Below, piece by piece: positions 35,334 to 47,908 of a DNA stretch of 64,000 bases (its first letter is position 1; each line of letters starts with the position of its first letter). Origin of the DNA: Ottelia alismoides (Eukaryota > Streptophyta > Magnoliopsida > Alismatales > Hydrocharitaceae). The notes under the pieces are model-generated. The model had not been told where the DNA came from. It was given only the letters and a program-made list of their open reading frames with translations, and did no database searches. The position numbers and the translations under genes are program-made. The stretch spans positions 310,001 through 374,000 of the forward strand of contig JAZKJV010000157.1 in the NCBI GenBank assembly GCA_037367405.1, written 5' to 3'.

Positions 35334-35459
35334 CATATACTAGAATATGGCACACTATTAGATATGGTGTGTTGCATTTCTGAATCACTTTCAATTGCAA
35401 TTGTAAAAAAATCATGTTAAATATTAATGTCAATCCATTATAGAATAATTAAAATATTG

Positions 35460-38030
35460 TCATATAGATTGAATTAGTTTCCAAACATCCAAGTCTGATC
35501 CAGCAATCGTTGTCTTGGCCCTCTCTCGGTACTAGGTACTCAAGCAATCCCAATCAAGCAAGCAAACAACCCACGAATAATAAATGCAATGAAAAATATG
35601 TCAGGTGAAATTTATTTTACCCTACAAAATGTGTGTATAGTAAGCAAGTGTAGGGGTCGAACCATTGGGAACAACGATGGATAGGTATAATTAATAATAA
35701 TAATAATAATTCTTATACTTTTTTATTTTCTGTCTAAATTTTGTGGATTTTTAATTACATCTAATTTTTATGGATTTCAATTATTATTTATTTTAAAATT
35801 TTAAAATGTTAAATGTTTAATTTATTTTTAATTTTTTAAATTTAATTTCTTTTTGTTTTTTAATATGTATACTATATATTTATATAAAATAATAATAGAG
35901 TTAATATAAGTAATATAAAGTATTTATAGTTTTATATTTTTATTTATATGTAAATATACTCGAAAAATATAAAAGAAACTGTTTTGTATTTTTTATTTTC
36001 TTTTTTCAGTAATTTTTAGGGAACTTTTCTCATTTTTATGTATTCTTTAAGTACTAAATGCACAAAAGAATGAGTAAAATAATATATCGAAATGTATTGG
36101 GGTTTAAAACAAGATAATAAGTTCAAAAATTCTCAAAACTATTCTAAATATTTATTAGATAGAATAAAGGGAAATATAGAACATACAACAATTTTTTGGA
36201 CTTTAAATAAATTTTTCTATTTTTATAATATTTTTAGGGTTTTATTATTTTTAAAGTTTTATTTTTTTTATTTTTTGTGTTTTTTGGTCTGAGGTAGAAT
36301 ATATAATAATATATACTATACTTTTTTTTGGAATTTAAAAAGGTGTTTTAATATTTATTTGAGATTTTGATATTCAAACAGGGAATAAAAACATGTTTTT
36401 GTTTTTAAGTAAATAACAAATTAACTTAAAGTGCTATGCAAAAATATATATGATAGAAACATATAGACGACGCCTTAGATAATTTTCCTCTATTTTTTAG
36501 AAATAAAATATTATTTTTAATAATAAATAGACATAAAATAAATTTCTAGAAATATAATTTGCAATTTAAGAAAAGCTTAAATGCATTTAACACCATCTAG
36601 GAGTACACACGCAATTTCTCCAATTAAATATACTTTTTAAATGCACCTTGCAGGGGCATAAATGCAATTAAAGTAAATATCAACTTCTTACGTGCAAATT
36701 TTCCAAAAAGTTAATACTATTTATAACAATTATATGACTAAATAGAAATACCTAAAGCCGTAGAGTTTATATGTAAAAAGCCTAGGACCTCAAGCACGCA
36801 GGCACGTGAGGTGACCTGACAGAGTACCTAATAACAAATGAGATAAAGTTCAAGGGGTCCTTTGCAAAAGTTTGAATAAAAATTACACTCTAACACAACT
36901 TAAAATTATTACAATTAAGTTACTTAGGAAGATTAATGGCAAGAGAAGAGCACAAAATCCATATTAGATTTGGGTCGCACCTTCAATCCAACGACGATGG
37001 AGGCTCCTGCAAGAACTCGGAAGAACACAGTTCCGGAGTCACTTGAATCGACGACATCTAAAACCTCAGGCATCCATTCTCTTCACTGGAGGGTTCACAA
37101 TGTTCGTGGAAACTTGCCGGACCTGTAGGTGTACTCCACTGGCTTCCAAGTCCCATCTATATGGGCATGGGTGTCTCATCGTTCTTCATGGCTTGGGGCT
37201 ACAAATGGAGCCTAGATTTGACTCCAAAGTACCTGTTCAGAGCACAGACCTGCACCAAAGGATTTCTCAGCTCGAGGGGAAGAGCCTCAACCAGTTACCG
37301 ATGTTGGATAGTAGGGAGATGAGTGGGGCGATGAAGCTCCATGATATGGAGAAAGGCGAGCTTCGATTTGACCTTGATCATCGTGGAATCAAGGGGGAAA
37401 ATAGGGGATTCAATGGAGAAACAAATGGGGATGAAGATGAGGGTGTAGACAAGTCGAATAACAGGCAGAGGCACAATGAATCAAAACTGGAGCATGAAGC
37501 TCTAACAAACGAAGTAATTGGAAATTACACCAATTTACGACCTATTTGACCGGATTAAGGCTAAATTAAATGTTGGGATGAAAATACGATAAAGAAAATA
37601 CGATTAAGTGTCGCGAGCTAAACCACCAATTTCCCTCCCTTTCCACGCCAACAAGGGTTGAGGACCTCCTTTTTTCACGAGCAACTCAACTCAGATGTTC
37701 CTATTTGGGTTAAGGGGGGAGAAAATGGGATAAAAAATAAAAAAAGAGGAGAAGGATTATTATTTATAAACATAGGGATGAAGCGCCAAAGGTCACGACT
37801 CACAAGATTGCCACTGCTACGCCAAAAAACTGGATGACCATAAGGTACGGCATGATGGAGGGAAGTATGGAGTGCAAGTTTGGTGAAGAAATCGAGGTTC
37901 TTTGAGCAGTGGTTCATCTCCAAAAAAAATCAGAGAAGAGATGGTGGTAGGTGAGTTTCTCACATGGGCGACTAGACAGAAGGACAGTTGAACCCAGGGT
38001 CACCAAGGGCATAAATCCCTTATTAAGTCC
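35460..38030. other. AT-rich LARD-like non-coding region
   Basis: CTCTCGGTACTAGGTACTCAAGCAATCC (broken here at 35525) and a GTGTAGGGGTCGAACC phrase near 35650 resemble untranslated regions of large Ty3/gypsy-derived elements. Then about 1 kb is more than 80% A+T. A 168-codon frame at 37043-37549 (Met start, acidic/basic C-terminus, no domain recognised) sits in its less AT-rich end; I treat it as uncertain. No LTR pair was established. Confidence 0.35.
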
Positions 38031-38039
38031 AAAAAAATA

Positions 38040-39125
38040 CCAAATGAATTTATCACTTAAAAGCAAAAACATAAAAAATGTTATTTTATGTACTATTTTA
38101 TTATTATTTTTATTTTTTTACAAGCTTATTTATGAGGTGTTAATTTTTACACGTATGCATATAGGTATAAATACTTGTATTTTAGGTATTTTATTTTTAC
38201 TTTATATTCTATATTTTATTATACATGCATATTTTATATAGTTATAACATATTTATGTACATATTTATGTTATTTTATTTTATTTTTCTGATTTTATTTA
38301 TGTACTTAAATAAATAAGGGTATATATTATAGGTAAAGTACGCCTATATATTTAATACCCTATTATTTTAGTGCATTTTTAATACTTTTAATTTGTTTTT
38401 ATATTTTTAATAAATTTCAAATAATATTTACAAGTATATAAAAATACAAGAAAGTGAAAATAAAAAGAATAAATATAATTAATAAAATATATATGTATAT
38501 GGGACAACGAGACCCTAAAAAGCCAGCTTTTAAATCTCATTCCATTTCTAATGAAACCATATTTAGATATATAATTGAATTTTGTGAACAATAAATGTGA
38601 GTTCGATGAATTTTTAGTTCGTATGGAGTAGATGTTGGTTTGTGAAGTTTGTTTGCGCCTTCTTCCTCTATGTGTCACAGTCACACTGTGTATTATTTTT
38701 ATGTGCGACTGATTTTGTATTTTTATGTATTTTTATATATAATGTTCATGTTGATGATTTTATTATTTGTGATGTATAAAATGCAATATTTAATAGTGTA
38801 AAAATAATTATTTATTGACTAATTAAATTAAGGTTTTGAGTATTTTCTATATAGTTAATTGGCCCTATTTCCCCCTACTTTTTTCCGAATTGATTAAGTC
38901 AATATTGGCTTGGTATCGAGGTCTATGTTTATTCATTATTTTCAATACTTTATTTCTTTTTCCTTTCTTTTTATTTATTCTTTTAATTTAGAATTAAATA
39001 CATGTATTTATACAATATTTATGAGGCAATTATTGGGTGTTATCTTGTACAAATTAATGTTATATACATGCATTTATCTAGGATTTAAGGCCAATAAAAA
39101 TTACAAAAATAATATAAAAGTATAA
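38040..39125 (+). repeat. Diverged repeat copy 1
   Basis: It is collinear with 39715-40740, shifted about 1.65 kb. Shared points include a TTTTATGTA-TATTTTATT block, CACTGTGTATTATTTT, GATTAAGTCA/GATCAAGTCA followed by TCGAGGT, a TTTCTTTTTC tract and TGCATTTA-ATAGG-TTTAA-GGCCAA near the end. Both copies have no coding capacity. The segment 39126-39665 between them contains GTGTTCGACCCTGAGAG, a phrase seen in large gypsy-derived elements. Confidence 0.6.
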
Positions 39126-39665
39126 AAATCCAAAAAAGATTTTTATTCTGAGTTTTTTTATTTTTTGCTATATTTAAAAATCTAAAAAGAGCTTCTATTT
39201 CCATTGTTATTATTTTTCTTTATTTGTTTTCTTCTCAAAATTTAAAAAGATAAATTTTTGCGAAGTTAAAATTCATTTAAAAAATTAAAAATAAGGAAAT
39301 ATAAAATATTTAAAGTCCATAAAACATAAAAACACGTAAAAATAAAAAAGAAAATTAAAAACAATTCTTTATTAATTAGTAATAATTAAAGAACCATCGG
39401 ATATTCTTACCTCCTTGTGTTCGACCCTGAGAGTTGTACCAGATTAATAAAAAGTAGCAATGGTGTCAGGGATCTGTGGGTTACAACAACACCCGCCTTC
39501 TTCACTTGTTCATATTTCATTAAAATAAAAACCCACATCAATCCCTCGTTCATCAATATTCAGCATTCCTTTGGGGTATACTGCAGTTTACTGAAACAAC
39601 GAGAAAGATAAATTTACAAAGCTTGTTTATTTGAAATATTATTTAATATTATGATATTCCATTAA

Positions 39666-40797
39666 TGAATCTCCATTTCATCAACTAGAAATGAAATAGT
39701 AAATGATTTATTTAATTTTTGAATAAAACATAAAAATATTTTATTATTTTATGTAGTATTTTATTGTGATTTTTATTTATTTTTTTAAGTTAATTTATTA
39801 TAAGTTACATATTTAAAGGTTTGTTTATATGTATATTCACTTATGATATGTGTATTTTATTTTTATTTTGTATTTTAGATATTGTTATTTTGTATACATA
39901 ATTTATAAATGTATAACTTATTTAATTATACGAAAATATATTTTATTCTATTTTTAAAGTTTATTTGTACACTTTATTATATATATTATACGTATAAGTA
40001 GAGTATATTCATCTATGTATGTTCATATATTATTTTATTTCATTTTTATAGTTTATTTTATTCTAAATATGTACATAAGTAATAAATAATCATTACAAAA
40101 TTATAATAATATAAAATTATGAAAAGTATAAAGAAGAAATAAAATGAATATTTTATTCAGATATATTGTATAATAAGGGTCCAAAATCGAACTTTTGCAT
40201 CTTAACTCTAAATTAAATGAAATTACCTTCATTAAATAGGTAACTAAAAGTTATATACATTAAAGGTGATTTTAGTGCATTTTGAGTTCATATGAAGAAG
40301 ATGCAGGTATGGGATGTTAGGATTTTGGAATCTTATTTTAGGTGTAGAGTGAACACTGTGTATTATTTTAATGTAAAATAAACTTTGTATTTTTCTATTA
40401 TTTTATCTACAACTTTCATGTATAAAGTTTTTTTGATTCGATGTATAAATAATAAAGAATAAAATATATCCCAAAAATGAATTATTGAAGGATAAAAAAT
40501 TAGGGGTCGTATTGTATTTTTGACCCTTATCTCTCCTATGTTATTCCTTGTCGATCAAGTCATCATGATGTGTAGGTCTCGAGGTTTAGGGTCATAAAAT
40601 ACCATTGGTTTTTTATTTCTTTTTCTTTTTCTTTTCTTTTCTTTATTCTTTTATTTTGGCTTTAACATAGTACTTTATACAACATTTTATACAAAAAATA
40701 ATGATAGTTAATTTATACAAAATAATGATATATACGTGCATTTAGATAGGGTTTAAAGGCCAAAATGAAAGAATAAATGTGATGAAATGGAGATTCA
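39666..40797 (+). repeat. Repeat copy 2, bounded by an 18-bp perfect inverted repeat
   Basis: It starts TGAATCTCCATTTCATCA (39666-39683) and ends with the exact reverse complement (40780-40797). The interior is AT-rich and non-coding. The TG...CA ends fit either a solo LTR with unusually long terminal inversion or a non-autonomous DNA element. No target duplication is evident. Confidence 0.7.
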
Positions 40798-42760
40798 TCA
40801 TCCTATGTGCTTGCCTTTGCTTTCCTAGCAAACGCTATGCCTATACGTGTAAAAAAAGAAAATAAAGAAAAGAAAAGACAGAACTTGAATTGATTCTAAT
40901 TCTTAAAATTGTCTTCATAAAATCAAAGTTTGGTGTTCAGTTGGACCGTTGGACATTTAGGTCTTGTCATAACCTCATTGGGAAACAGATTTGAAACACA
41001 ACAACCTCTGAGAATCACAGAACTCTGCTTAAGTCTCCTCAATAGCCAGGTCAGAATAAGTCAACTCATACGCAAACCCTTATGATTATGAAGCTATCTT
41101 GTACAATGTGTGTGATATGTATCTCTGCTCGGTTGAAGCGATAAAAGTCAATCTTCTCCAACATGGTGACCCTAATTCCCCAATCTAACAACTCTTTCCT
41201 CGAGAAGCTTGGCTTTTCCTTCTATGTTCAAATACAACCAACTCAAGAAGAGGCAGTGGAGACAAGAATGGATGGTAGTCAGTATAGCTATCTATCCTAG
41301 GATGCTTGACCAATGTAACCAAGTCAACCGGTGAAGGCTCACATAATTATGACTTTGAAACTCAAGCTTGATTATTTGACAATACACATATATATACTCC
41401 AGCTGGCGTTTTATTTTCATTCAGGCATGTCCACTTTTTTGGAGTTTCTTTTACATTTTTTTGAATACTATATACAATAGCATTTACATAAGCACTTTTT
41501 CCTCTTGAGCCAGTAGACTATCCCTCTTTTGAAGTATTATTGCAACCCACAACTTCTATCTTTAGACTTCATGGCTATTAGATTGGGTTGGGGTACAGCA
41601 ATTGTGTGACTTCTGATGTTTCCATTGGCTTGTGTCTCATGCCTGCAAATCTAGTCCTCTACCACTTCAATTGAGGCGAGCGAAGTGTAAGGTGCAGATG
41701 TGCAATATTATTAAAAAAAGTCATACGTGTGTTCCAAAATATTCTACTTAGGTAATCAAGATGACATTGAACAAAGTCTCGTGGTTTCAAAGGATAAGTC
41801 TAACAAACCTGAAATGTCTCAATTCCAGTTCATATAAGGTTCCTGTGATTGATTAAGTTTATTTTCCAAGCAAACTCCAATCTACAGATTTTACTTAGAC
41901 TTGTTTGATTATCAATATCAACCTGAAAAATGCAAAGCTATGTACAATGCAGAAAATCTTTTTGTGATGCAAGTTTCTTATTTTGCACTTTTGTGGATTT
42001 TTTGAGAAGGTTTTGCAAATTTTTATGTAGGTTTTTGAAAAAGATTTTCAAAAGTTTTTTGAGATTTTTAATTTTGCAATTTTTTAGAGATTTTTCAAAA
42101 CAAAAAGGTTTTTAGAACAAAGCGGATATGTGTAACTATATACGCAGAAGCACCTCTTATTATTTACAAGTATTGGGTGAAGGATTTACATAATGTTTCT
42201 GTATACAAGGTTTATAAAGGGTCTTTACTTGCTTAACTCATGTACATAGTTCTCAAAATAATTTGAAGTGATTTCTGCAAACATTTTGGAAACTTTATTT
42301 TGTAAACTAAATTGACAAATAATTTTTACAAACATTTCGAAATTTGGAAATCATTTTGCATGAATTTTTCAAACAATGTGTATAGATTTTTCAAACTATT
42401 TTTGCAACCATTTTCCAAACATTTACAAATAGATTTTCAAAATATTTTATTTCAAACAAAGAAGAGAAATTTTACACACAAAATATTTTTACAAAGGTTG
42501 AAAATATTTTACAAAATATTTTTCAAACATTTTTCAAATGATTTTTCAAAAAGATTTTCAAATCATTATTCAAATATTTTGTAAAATATTTTTACCTCTT
42601 ATTAATCAATATATTTATATATATATAAAGAATTTAACATCTGCAAAGAATAAAAATTGATATGACCAAGATGTTCATGCAACTTTCATACTAAATTGGA
42701 GTTGTTCTTTTTAGGACGAGCTTTCATCACAGAGGTAAGGGCTTGGCCAACTCGAGCTGG
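40798..42760. other. Unassigned stretch with short TTTTTCAAA-type repeats
   Basis: The part 40798-41900 has no recognised feature. At 41975-42115 and 42255-42600 the sequence is a dense degenerate array of 10-14-base words of the type GATTTTTCAAA or CAAACATTTT. Frames in this part (Phe/Lys/Asn-rich) are products of the array, not genes. Confidence 0.45.
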
Positions 42761-42829
42761 AAGATGATATAAGCCTTCCTCAACTAATCCAATTCTAACC
42801 TTTTTGCGTGTCTGCAAATCTTCCACAAT

Positions 42830-43138
42830 GCATTACTTGCATTAAAAATCAACCCGCATTGTAAATCTTTAGTAATCTTGCTGAATGATAAAATATTTAC
42901 TGGAAAATCAGGGACGTGAAGTGCATCAATGAGGAGGAAACAATCGACAATATAAATTATTCATTTTTTAGCAATAGTAGCATGAAACCTGTCTATAACG
43001 TCAACTTTCTCTCTTCCTCTTATAATCATGAAACATTTTCGGATCACCTGTCATGTGATCGGATGTAACATTATTGATAATCCACTTAGTTTTAGTAGAA
43101 CAAGCATTGTCAGTTCTCCTCATATTAAGATCTGAACC
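42830..43138 (-). pseudogene. copia protease remnant, minus strand
   Basis: Read on -, the text is TKWIINNVTSDHMTGDPKMFHDY, then a linker, then DCFLLIDALHVPDFPVNILSFSKITK and LQCGLIFNASNALW. This is the copia protease and its downstream segment (family WIIDSGASDHMTG). The catalytic D-S-G is degraded to N-N-V. It directly adjoins the LTR at 43139, so gag has been lost. Confidence 0.75.
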
Positions 43139-43643
43139 TGTTGCGAATCACGGAAGCAAACATGCACAAACACGATCAAACAAGCAATACGTAAACACAC
43201 AGATTTATAAGGTTCACCCGTAAATAGACTACGTTCTTGGGTGACGGCGATCAATTTCACTATATGGAGAAAAAAGGTATTACAGAGGGTATTGAGAAGG
43301 TACAAATATGAGATGAGAAACATGATTTGAATGAGGAGTGTAGTATCTGATGGCCCTAAAGTCCCTTATATACTACAACGGAAGAATACCATTTGTATTC
43401 AGCAATCCATCCCAACAACTCTCAGCCAATCAGAAGGTAGAACACAAATCAGATATGTCAGCAATCCTGATCCAACAGCTCTAAGCCAATCAGAAGATAT
43501 GACACTGATCAGACATGTCAGCAATCCTGATCCAACAACTCTCAGTCAATCAAAAGGCATGACACATATCAGACATGTCAGCAATCCTGACCCAACAGCT
43601 CTCAACCAATCAGAAGGCAGGACACAGATCAGTCACATCAACA
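43139..43643 (-). repeat. LTR of a copia element (minus orientation) with minisatellite U3
   Basis: On the minus strand it starts TGTTGATGTGACTG (43643 downward) and ends TGATTCGCAACA (43139). Short inverted ends TGTTG/CAACA fit an LTR. In that direction the order is a tandem 60-bp array (43640-43400), a TATA box (TATATAAGG, about 43366-43374) and then a 3' part. The internal region follows towards lower coordinates, where a protease remnant begins at once. No second LTR was found. Confidence 0.65.
43401..43640. repeat. 60-bp tandem repeat (minisatellite), about four copies
   Basis: Units at 43441-43500, 43501-43560 and 43561-43620 are complete, with partial units on both sides. Each contains ATCAGACATGTCAGCAATCC, then a CCAACA-CTCT block and CCAATCAGAAGG. 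The period is exactly 60 bases, so the + frame reads a 20-residue repeat, but this frame is a coincidence of the period. Confidence 0.92.
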
Positions 43644-45041
43644 GCCCAGCAAGTGGTTAGAATTCAAGTCATATCAACAAAACCACTATTTGTCAACTGC
43701 AAAGAACCTAGTCATTTCGTAAATGATTCCTTCAAGAAGGAACAACCTAGCTCGAAGTTTTTAAAGATTGGTTCAATTTGCCATAGATTTGCACACATGT
43801 TCTCGAGGTTATATGAGTGTTTTGTAAGCTTGTTATTAGTAAGGGTGCCCAATTTGATGTTAAAAGTGCAATATCAAAGTGATTGAATAAAATCTTGATA
43901 TGGCATCCAACATCTATTGTTGCAACAAGTCAAGTTGTACTACTTATACCTTTGTCTGGGTTAATATTGAGGTGCAGCATTTTTGTATCCATGTTGTTAT
44001 TGTCAAGGGTATGATGTTGCTAGATGGAATCAATGGGATTGATATGGTTTGTGATGATTAGATTGCAATTTAATCCGTCACATTCATTCAGATGGGGTTA
44101 TATGGTGATAACAAGTTTATATTCTCTTAAAAATTGTAAAATGATACACTTACTATTGTTATGCTATTTTGTCGTTTTAAACAATAGTTGATCCTAGAAA
44201 TATACTTTGTTATCCGTAAGTTCAATGTAAAAGGCTAATATTCTATTATCAATTCAATGTAAAAAGCTAATGATCTATTATTATAATACACCGTCAGAAT
44301 GTTGCATTATGGTATTGGTTGTCAAGTAATAGTTAATAAGTGTCCATATTCAGTTTTCCTCCCGTAAACACAAATGCATATTATTTTCTGGTTTTGATAT
44401 TCAACATCTTTCGAAGTCAAGTTATAGCCTAAAGCAATAAATTAAATAGTTTTTATGACAGGTTAATTTCATATTTATGATATTTAGTGTAACATGTGGT
44501 GTATGATCATGCACACATCATGTTATATTATGTTAGCCTCAACTCAATTATACATTTGCCTCTATTCTTGTGTACTTTTATTTCGATAATGTTTTTTTAG
44601 TTATATTGTGCTAATTTTCATGTACTTCTTGCATATTTCATATAACATAATAAATTTGCAGCTTACACATGGATTCTCACAATCAACTACATCTAATAGG
44701 AAGAGATGAATTTGAGGATGTTATTTCTCCAAGTCATAAAATTGTGATACATGTTTTTAGTACCTTCATCATAACTCAAGTAACAAATATGATTGTACAT
44801 CTTCAATATTACAATATAAATTTTGTTATAAGCTATTGCATATTGTTAAAAAAACTTGATCTCTCTTATGGTATAGGTTCTCGCCCTTGAAAAAGAATGA
44901 TAAACTTTCTACAGTTAGTATTTTTTAAAGTGGATTCCTTTTTTTCTGTACACTTTATACATATTTTTTGTTGTCTTCCTTTTTACATGTCAAATTTATA
45001 TATATGTATGATATATTGAATACATATATAGAGAGTAAAAT
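43644..45041. other. Unassigned stretch
   Basis: AT-rich, no frame above about 100 codons, no TE protein motif. Nothing recognised. Confidence 0.4.
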
Positions 45042-45412
45042 GAAGTTGTTCTATGCAACAGCCAAGTTGGCTGTTACATGGAGCAGTTTCCTCCTCTTTT
45101 TATTTTTTTTTCAAAAATTCCACTATGTATATTCATCTATATATCTCTCCTATATGTCATTCAAATTTCGTGAGAAACAAAGACTCCTATGCCCTCCATC
45201 TACACCGGGTAATTTTTAACGGTATGAAATTTGTTGTAATCTACATGTTCTAGATATAGGGCATAGGAGTCTCCGTTTCTCATGAAATTTGATTGACATG
45301 AAGGAGGGATATATAGATGAATATACATAGTGGAATTTTTGAAAAAAAATAAAAAGGAAGGGAAATTGCTCCGTGTAACAGCCAACTTGGCTGTTACACA
45401 CAACAGCTTCCC
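45042..45412. repeat. Hairpin B: long inverted repeat
   Basis: The arms of about 165 bp are close to mirror images. The outer parts carry AACAGCCAAGTTGGCTGTTA, itself a palindrome, on both sides. The inner parts share CACTATGTATATTCATC, ATATATCTCTCC, and GAGACTCC-ATGCCCT with hairpins A and C. Confidence 0.9.
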
Positions 45413-46527
45413 CGGCCTCATATAAATAAATATATATATATATATTGATTTCCACTAATAATGTACAAGTTTGTAATAATTTATTTGGATCTACTTACCT
45501 CTATCTTTTTATTTGTTCAGATAAATTATTTTTTACGGCACTATGGTGTTATTCCTATTGTGTTCTCCATTATATATAATCGTTTCCTTTATAAAAGTTT
45601 GCACATCCTTAGTTACTTTTCATGCTTATTAGAAACTATTTTACTTTATTAAATAGTTTATTTTTATAACCTTGACAAGTTTGCATGACCTTGTGATAGA
45701 TACATCACATTTTTTCAGAAATCTTGTTGCATGTGCAAGGTTTGGAGAGAACATTGGATACATTTTGTGATTACAACACATAAACATGCTTTGTTACATT
45801 CTATCAAGTTATGGCGTTTCTAATTGTTTTGATAAGAACCTGTCAACTTCATATGCAAAATAGAATGAGTTGAGGAGAAAATAAAATTAATTTTGATTTA
45901 GTATCTGTCCATGCTGGCATATTTGTCCAGCAGATCCCTTAACACATCGGGAACTGTCCTAAAGAATCTATTTTTACATGCATTTTCTCTTCATTGTATT
46001 TTTCTTGGATGGAATCTTTTGTTGTAAGATGTATTTAATTGGAATTTCTCTCTGGGTGACATTTATTGTTGTTCTCTTCTTTGAAAGATAAATTTTTACG
46101 AAATGTTTTTATATTTATCTATAATTCTTTGTGCTTTGATGGGAGGAAGTTGATTGTATAAGACATGCCTTCCAAAAGGGAAGGGACTCCTAAAAATACA
46201 AATTATATGAGAAAAACACATGAATCATCTTTTTAGAGCTACTTTTGAATTACTCCTCCTCTACATAAGACTAACACAAGAATTATCTTATAAAGTAAAT
46301 ATACAGTTAAACCAGGCCCTTCAATTTTGACAAATACAATGAACTTGCATATAATGTTGATCTTCCCACTTTGAGTTATCAAATTTTAATTGATAATATA
46401 AGATAATAGATATTGCACATCTTCCTATTGATTGATGATGTTTCTAGCCGATCACTATATTTTTTTAGTAATTCGATAGTCCATAAAGTATATACATTCT
46501 CGATGCAACGCGCGGGCTTTACACTAG
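45042..46527 (+). mobile_element. Helitron-like element B with long inverted repeat
   Basis: The + strand end reads CTCGATGCAACGCGCGGG, six bases, then CTAG (46524-46527) followed by T, matching a Helitron 3' hairpin and CTAG/T end. Hairpin B occupies the other end (45042-45412), followed by a (TA)n-rich tract. No helicase is encoded. The sequence just after the end is a LINE, so the element landed in it. The 5' border is uncertain and could be before or after the hairpin. Confidence 0.5.
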
Positions 46528-46646
46528 TTCCTTTTGCCTATAAAACAAGAGATGATGAAAAAATTGAAAATTACAGACTTATTAGCATTACTGATTATTC
46601 CATAGATATTAACAAATAGATGGCCGTCGAAAATAAATGATCTCAC

Positions 46647-47158
46647 ACCACCCAGTACGGATGCAAACGGTCGGATACGGATACGGATATAGGTATTATC
46701 GTATCGTTATCCGTTTTTTAATATAGATGCGGATACAGATATTCACGAATATTAAAAATATCTTACCATATCCTTAAAAAACGGATACGGATGTAAAACA
46801 GATACTTATCGCACACGAGTAATATAGAAATACTATATAGAATCGACTTAAATATATAAGAATTGGATGGAAAATGTATAATATTAATTTACTAAATGTG
46901 TTTGTATCATAAAAATTATACAAACATGGTAAAAGAAGGTATGAAACTATGTGATATATTGTTGAAAATAAATATATGATTATATTTATATACGAAAACA
47001 GATATACCGATACGGATGCTTGCGGATATCAAAACGATATCCATATCCGTATCTATTTCAAAACGGATACAGATACAAATGTCAAAATCTGTATAAAACG
47101 AATACGGTGACGGATGAGATACGGATATATCCGTAACTGTTTGCATACCTACCACCTA
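46647..47158. mobile_element. hAT-like non-autonomous element with GGATACGGATAC subterminal repeats
   Basis: The element is about 46655-47150. The left end GGATGCAAACGGTCGGATAC and inverted right end GGTATGCAAACAGTTACGG are related. Many GGATAC or ATATCCG words lie near both ends. Flanks ACCACCCA (46647-46654) and ACCACCTA (47151-47158) form an 8-bp target duplication with one mismatch. It is inserted in a LINE. Exact ends may shift by one or two bases. Confidence 0.75.
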
Positions 47159-47598
47159 CTCAATGCACCTTTTTAAAAAATGGATCGGCGCACTGCCTCT
47201 TGATAATGTTGGAAATTTAAAACCACCGGCAAAATTCCCAAACAAAACCTTATATTAAAGAAATGTCCGACAAGGAGAACCCCTGTAACAACTATTATTT
47301 ATAAAAGCTACGAGTGTTTTAGATGGTATGCATGGGAACATTAGTGATTTTAATGATCTTAGTATGACCATGAAAATCACGAACATCCAGTTTACATATG
47401 ACATGTCTGGTCTTCTTAAAATTGATGATAAATCTATCAAGTGTAGAAGATGTTCCTGCATAATAAGTATTTTACACAGAGACGTTGGGAGACGAGCAAC
47501 ACGTTGCGCTATCAATCCCACACATGTCATGCCTCCAAATATACAAGGATAAATCATCCTTACTTTGTCTAAATCTAGACCGGACAAAGAGATTGGTT

Positions 47599-47908
47599 TT
47601 AGGGTAAATTACAATTTGAGTCCCCATTTATGGGTCCGATCTCAGAATGGATCCCGATCTTTAAATTGCAACGATTCGGTCACATGTCCATTAATGTAAG
47701 GAACTTTTTGGGGCTAATGACGAGTATACCCTTGTTTAAAAGTTGGAACCCAACCCCATTCCCTTCCCAACAAGGGCATATTCGTCATGAACTGCAAAAT
47801 TTCCATTTCCTAAATGGTCCCGAGACCCGAATCATTACAATTTAAAGATCGGGATCCATTCTTGGATCGGACCCATAGATGATGACTCAAATTGTAATTT
47901 ACCCCTTA
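47599..47908. mobile_element. PIF/Harbinger-type MITE, 304 bp
   Basis: The element is 47602-47905 with inverted ends of about 75 bp: GGGTAAATTACAATTTGAGT on the left and its inverse ending ATTTACCCC on the right, with GGGTCCGATC and GATCGGGATCC-type blocks inside. The 3-bp target duplication TTA is at 47599-47601 and 47906-47908. It is non-coding and inserted in the LINE remnant. Confidence 0.88.

Noticed and set aside
37043..37549. 168-codon frame as a host gene
   Set aside because: No recognised domain, no splice or promoter context, and it lies in a region resembling untranslated parts of large LTR elements. Kept only as a remark.
42312..42584. 90-codon Phe/Asn/Lys-rich frame
   Set aside because: It follows a degenerate short repeat array; the composition is explained by the repeat.
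43331..43660. 109-codon frame with a 20-residue repeat, considered as a repeat protein; the array was also considered as CRISPR
   Set aside because: The 60-bp period happens to be divisible by three and the array lies in an LTR U3. There are no spacers between units and this is plant DNA.
45200..45455. Paired minus frames of 73-79 codons, similar to + frames at 44968-45253
   Set aside because: They are mirror-image readings of the two arms of hairpin B.
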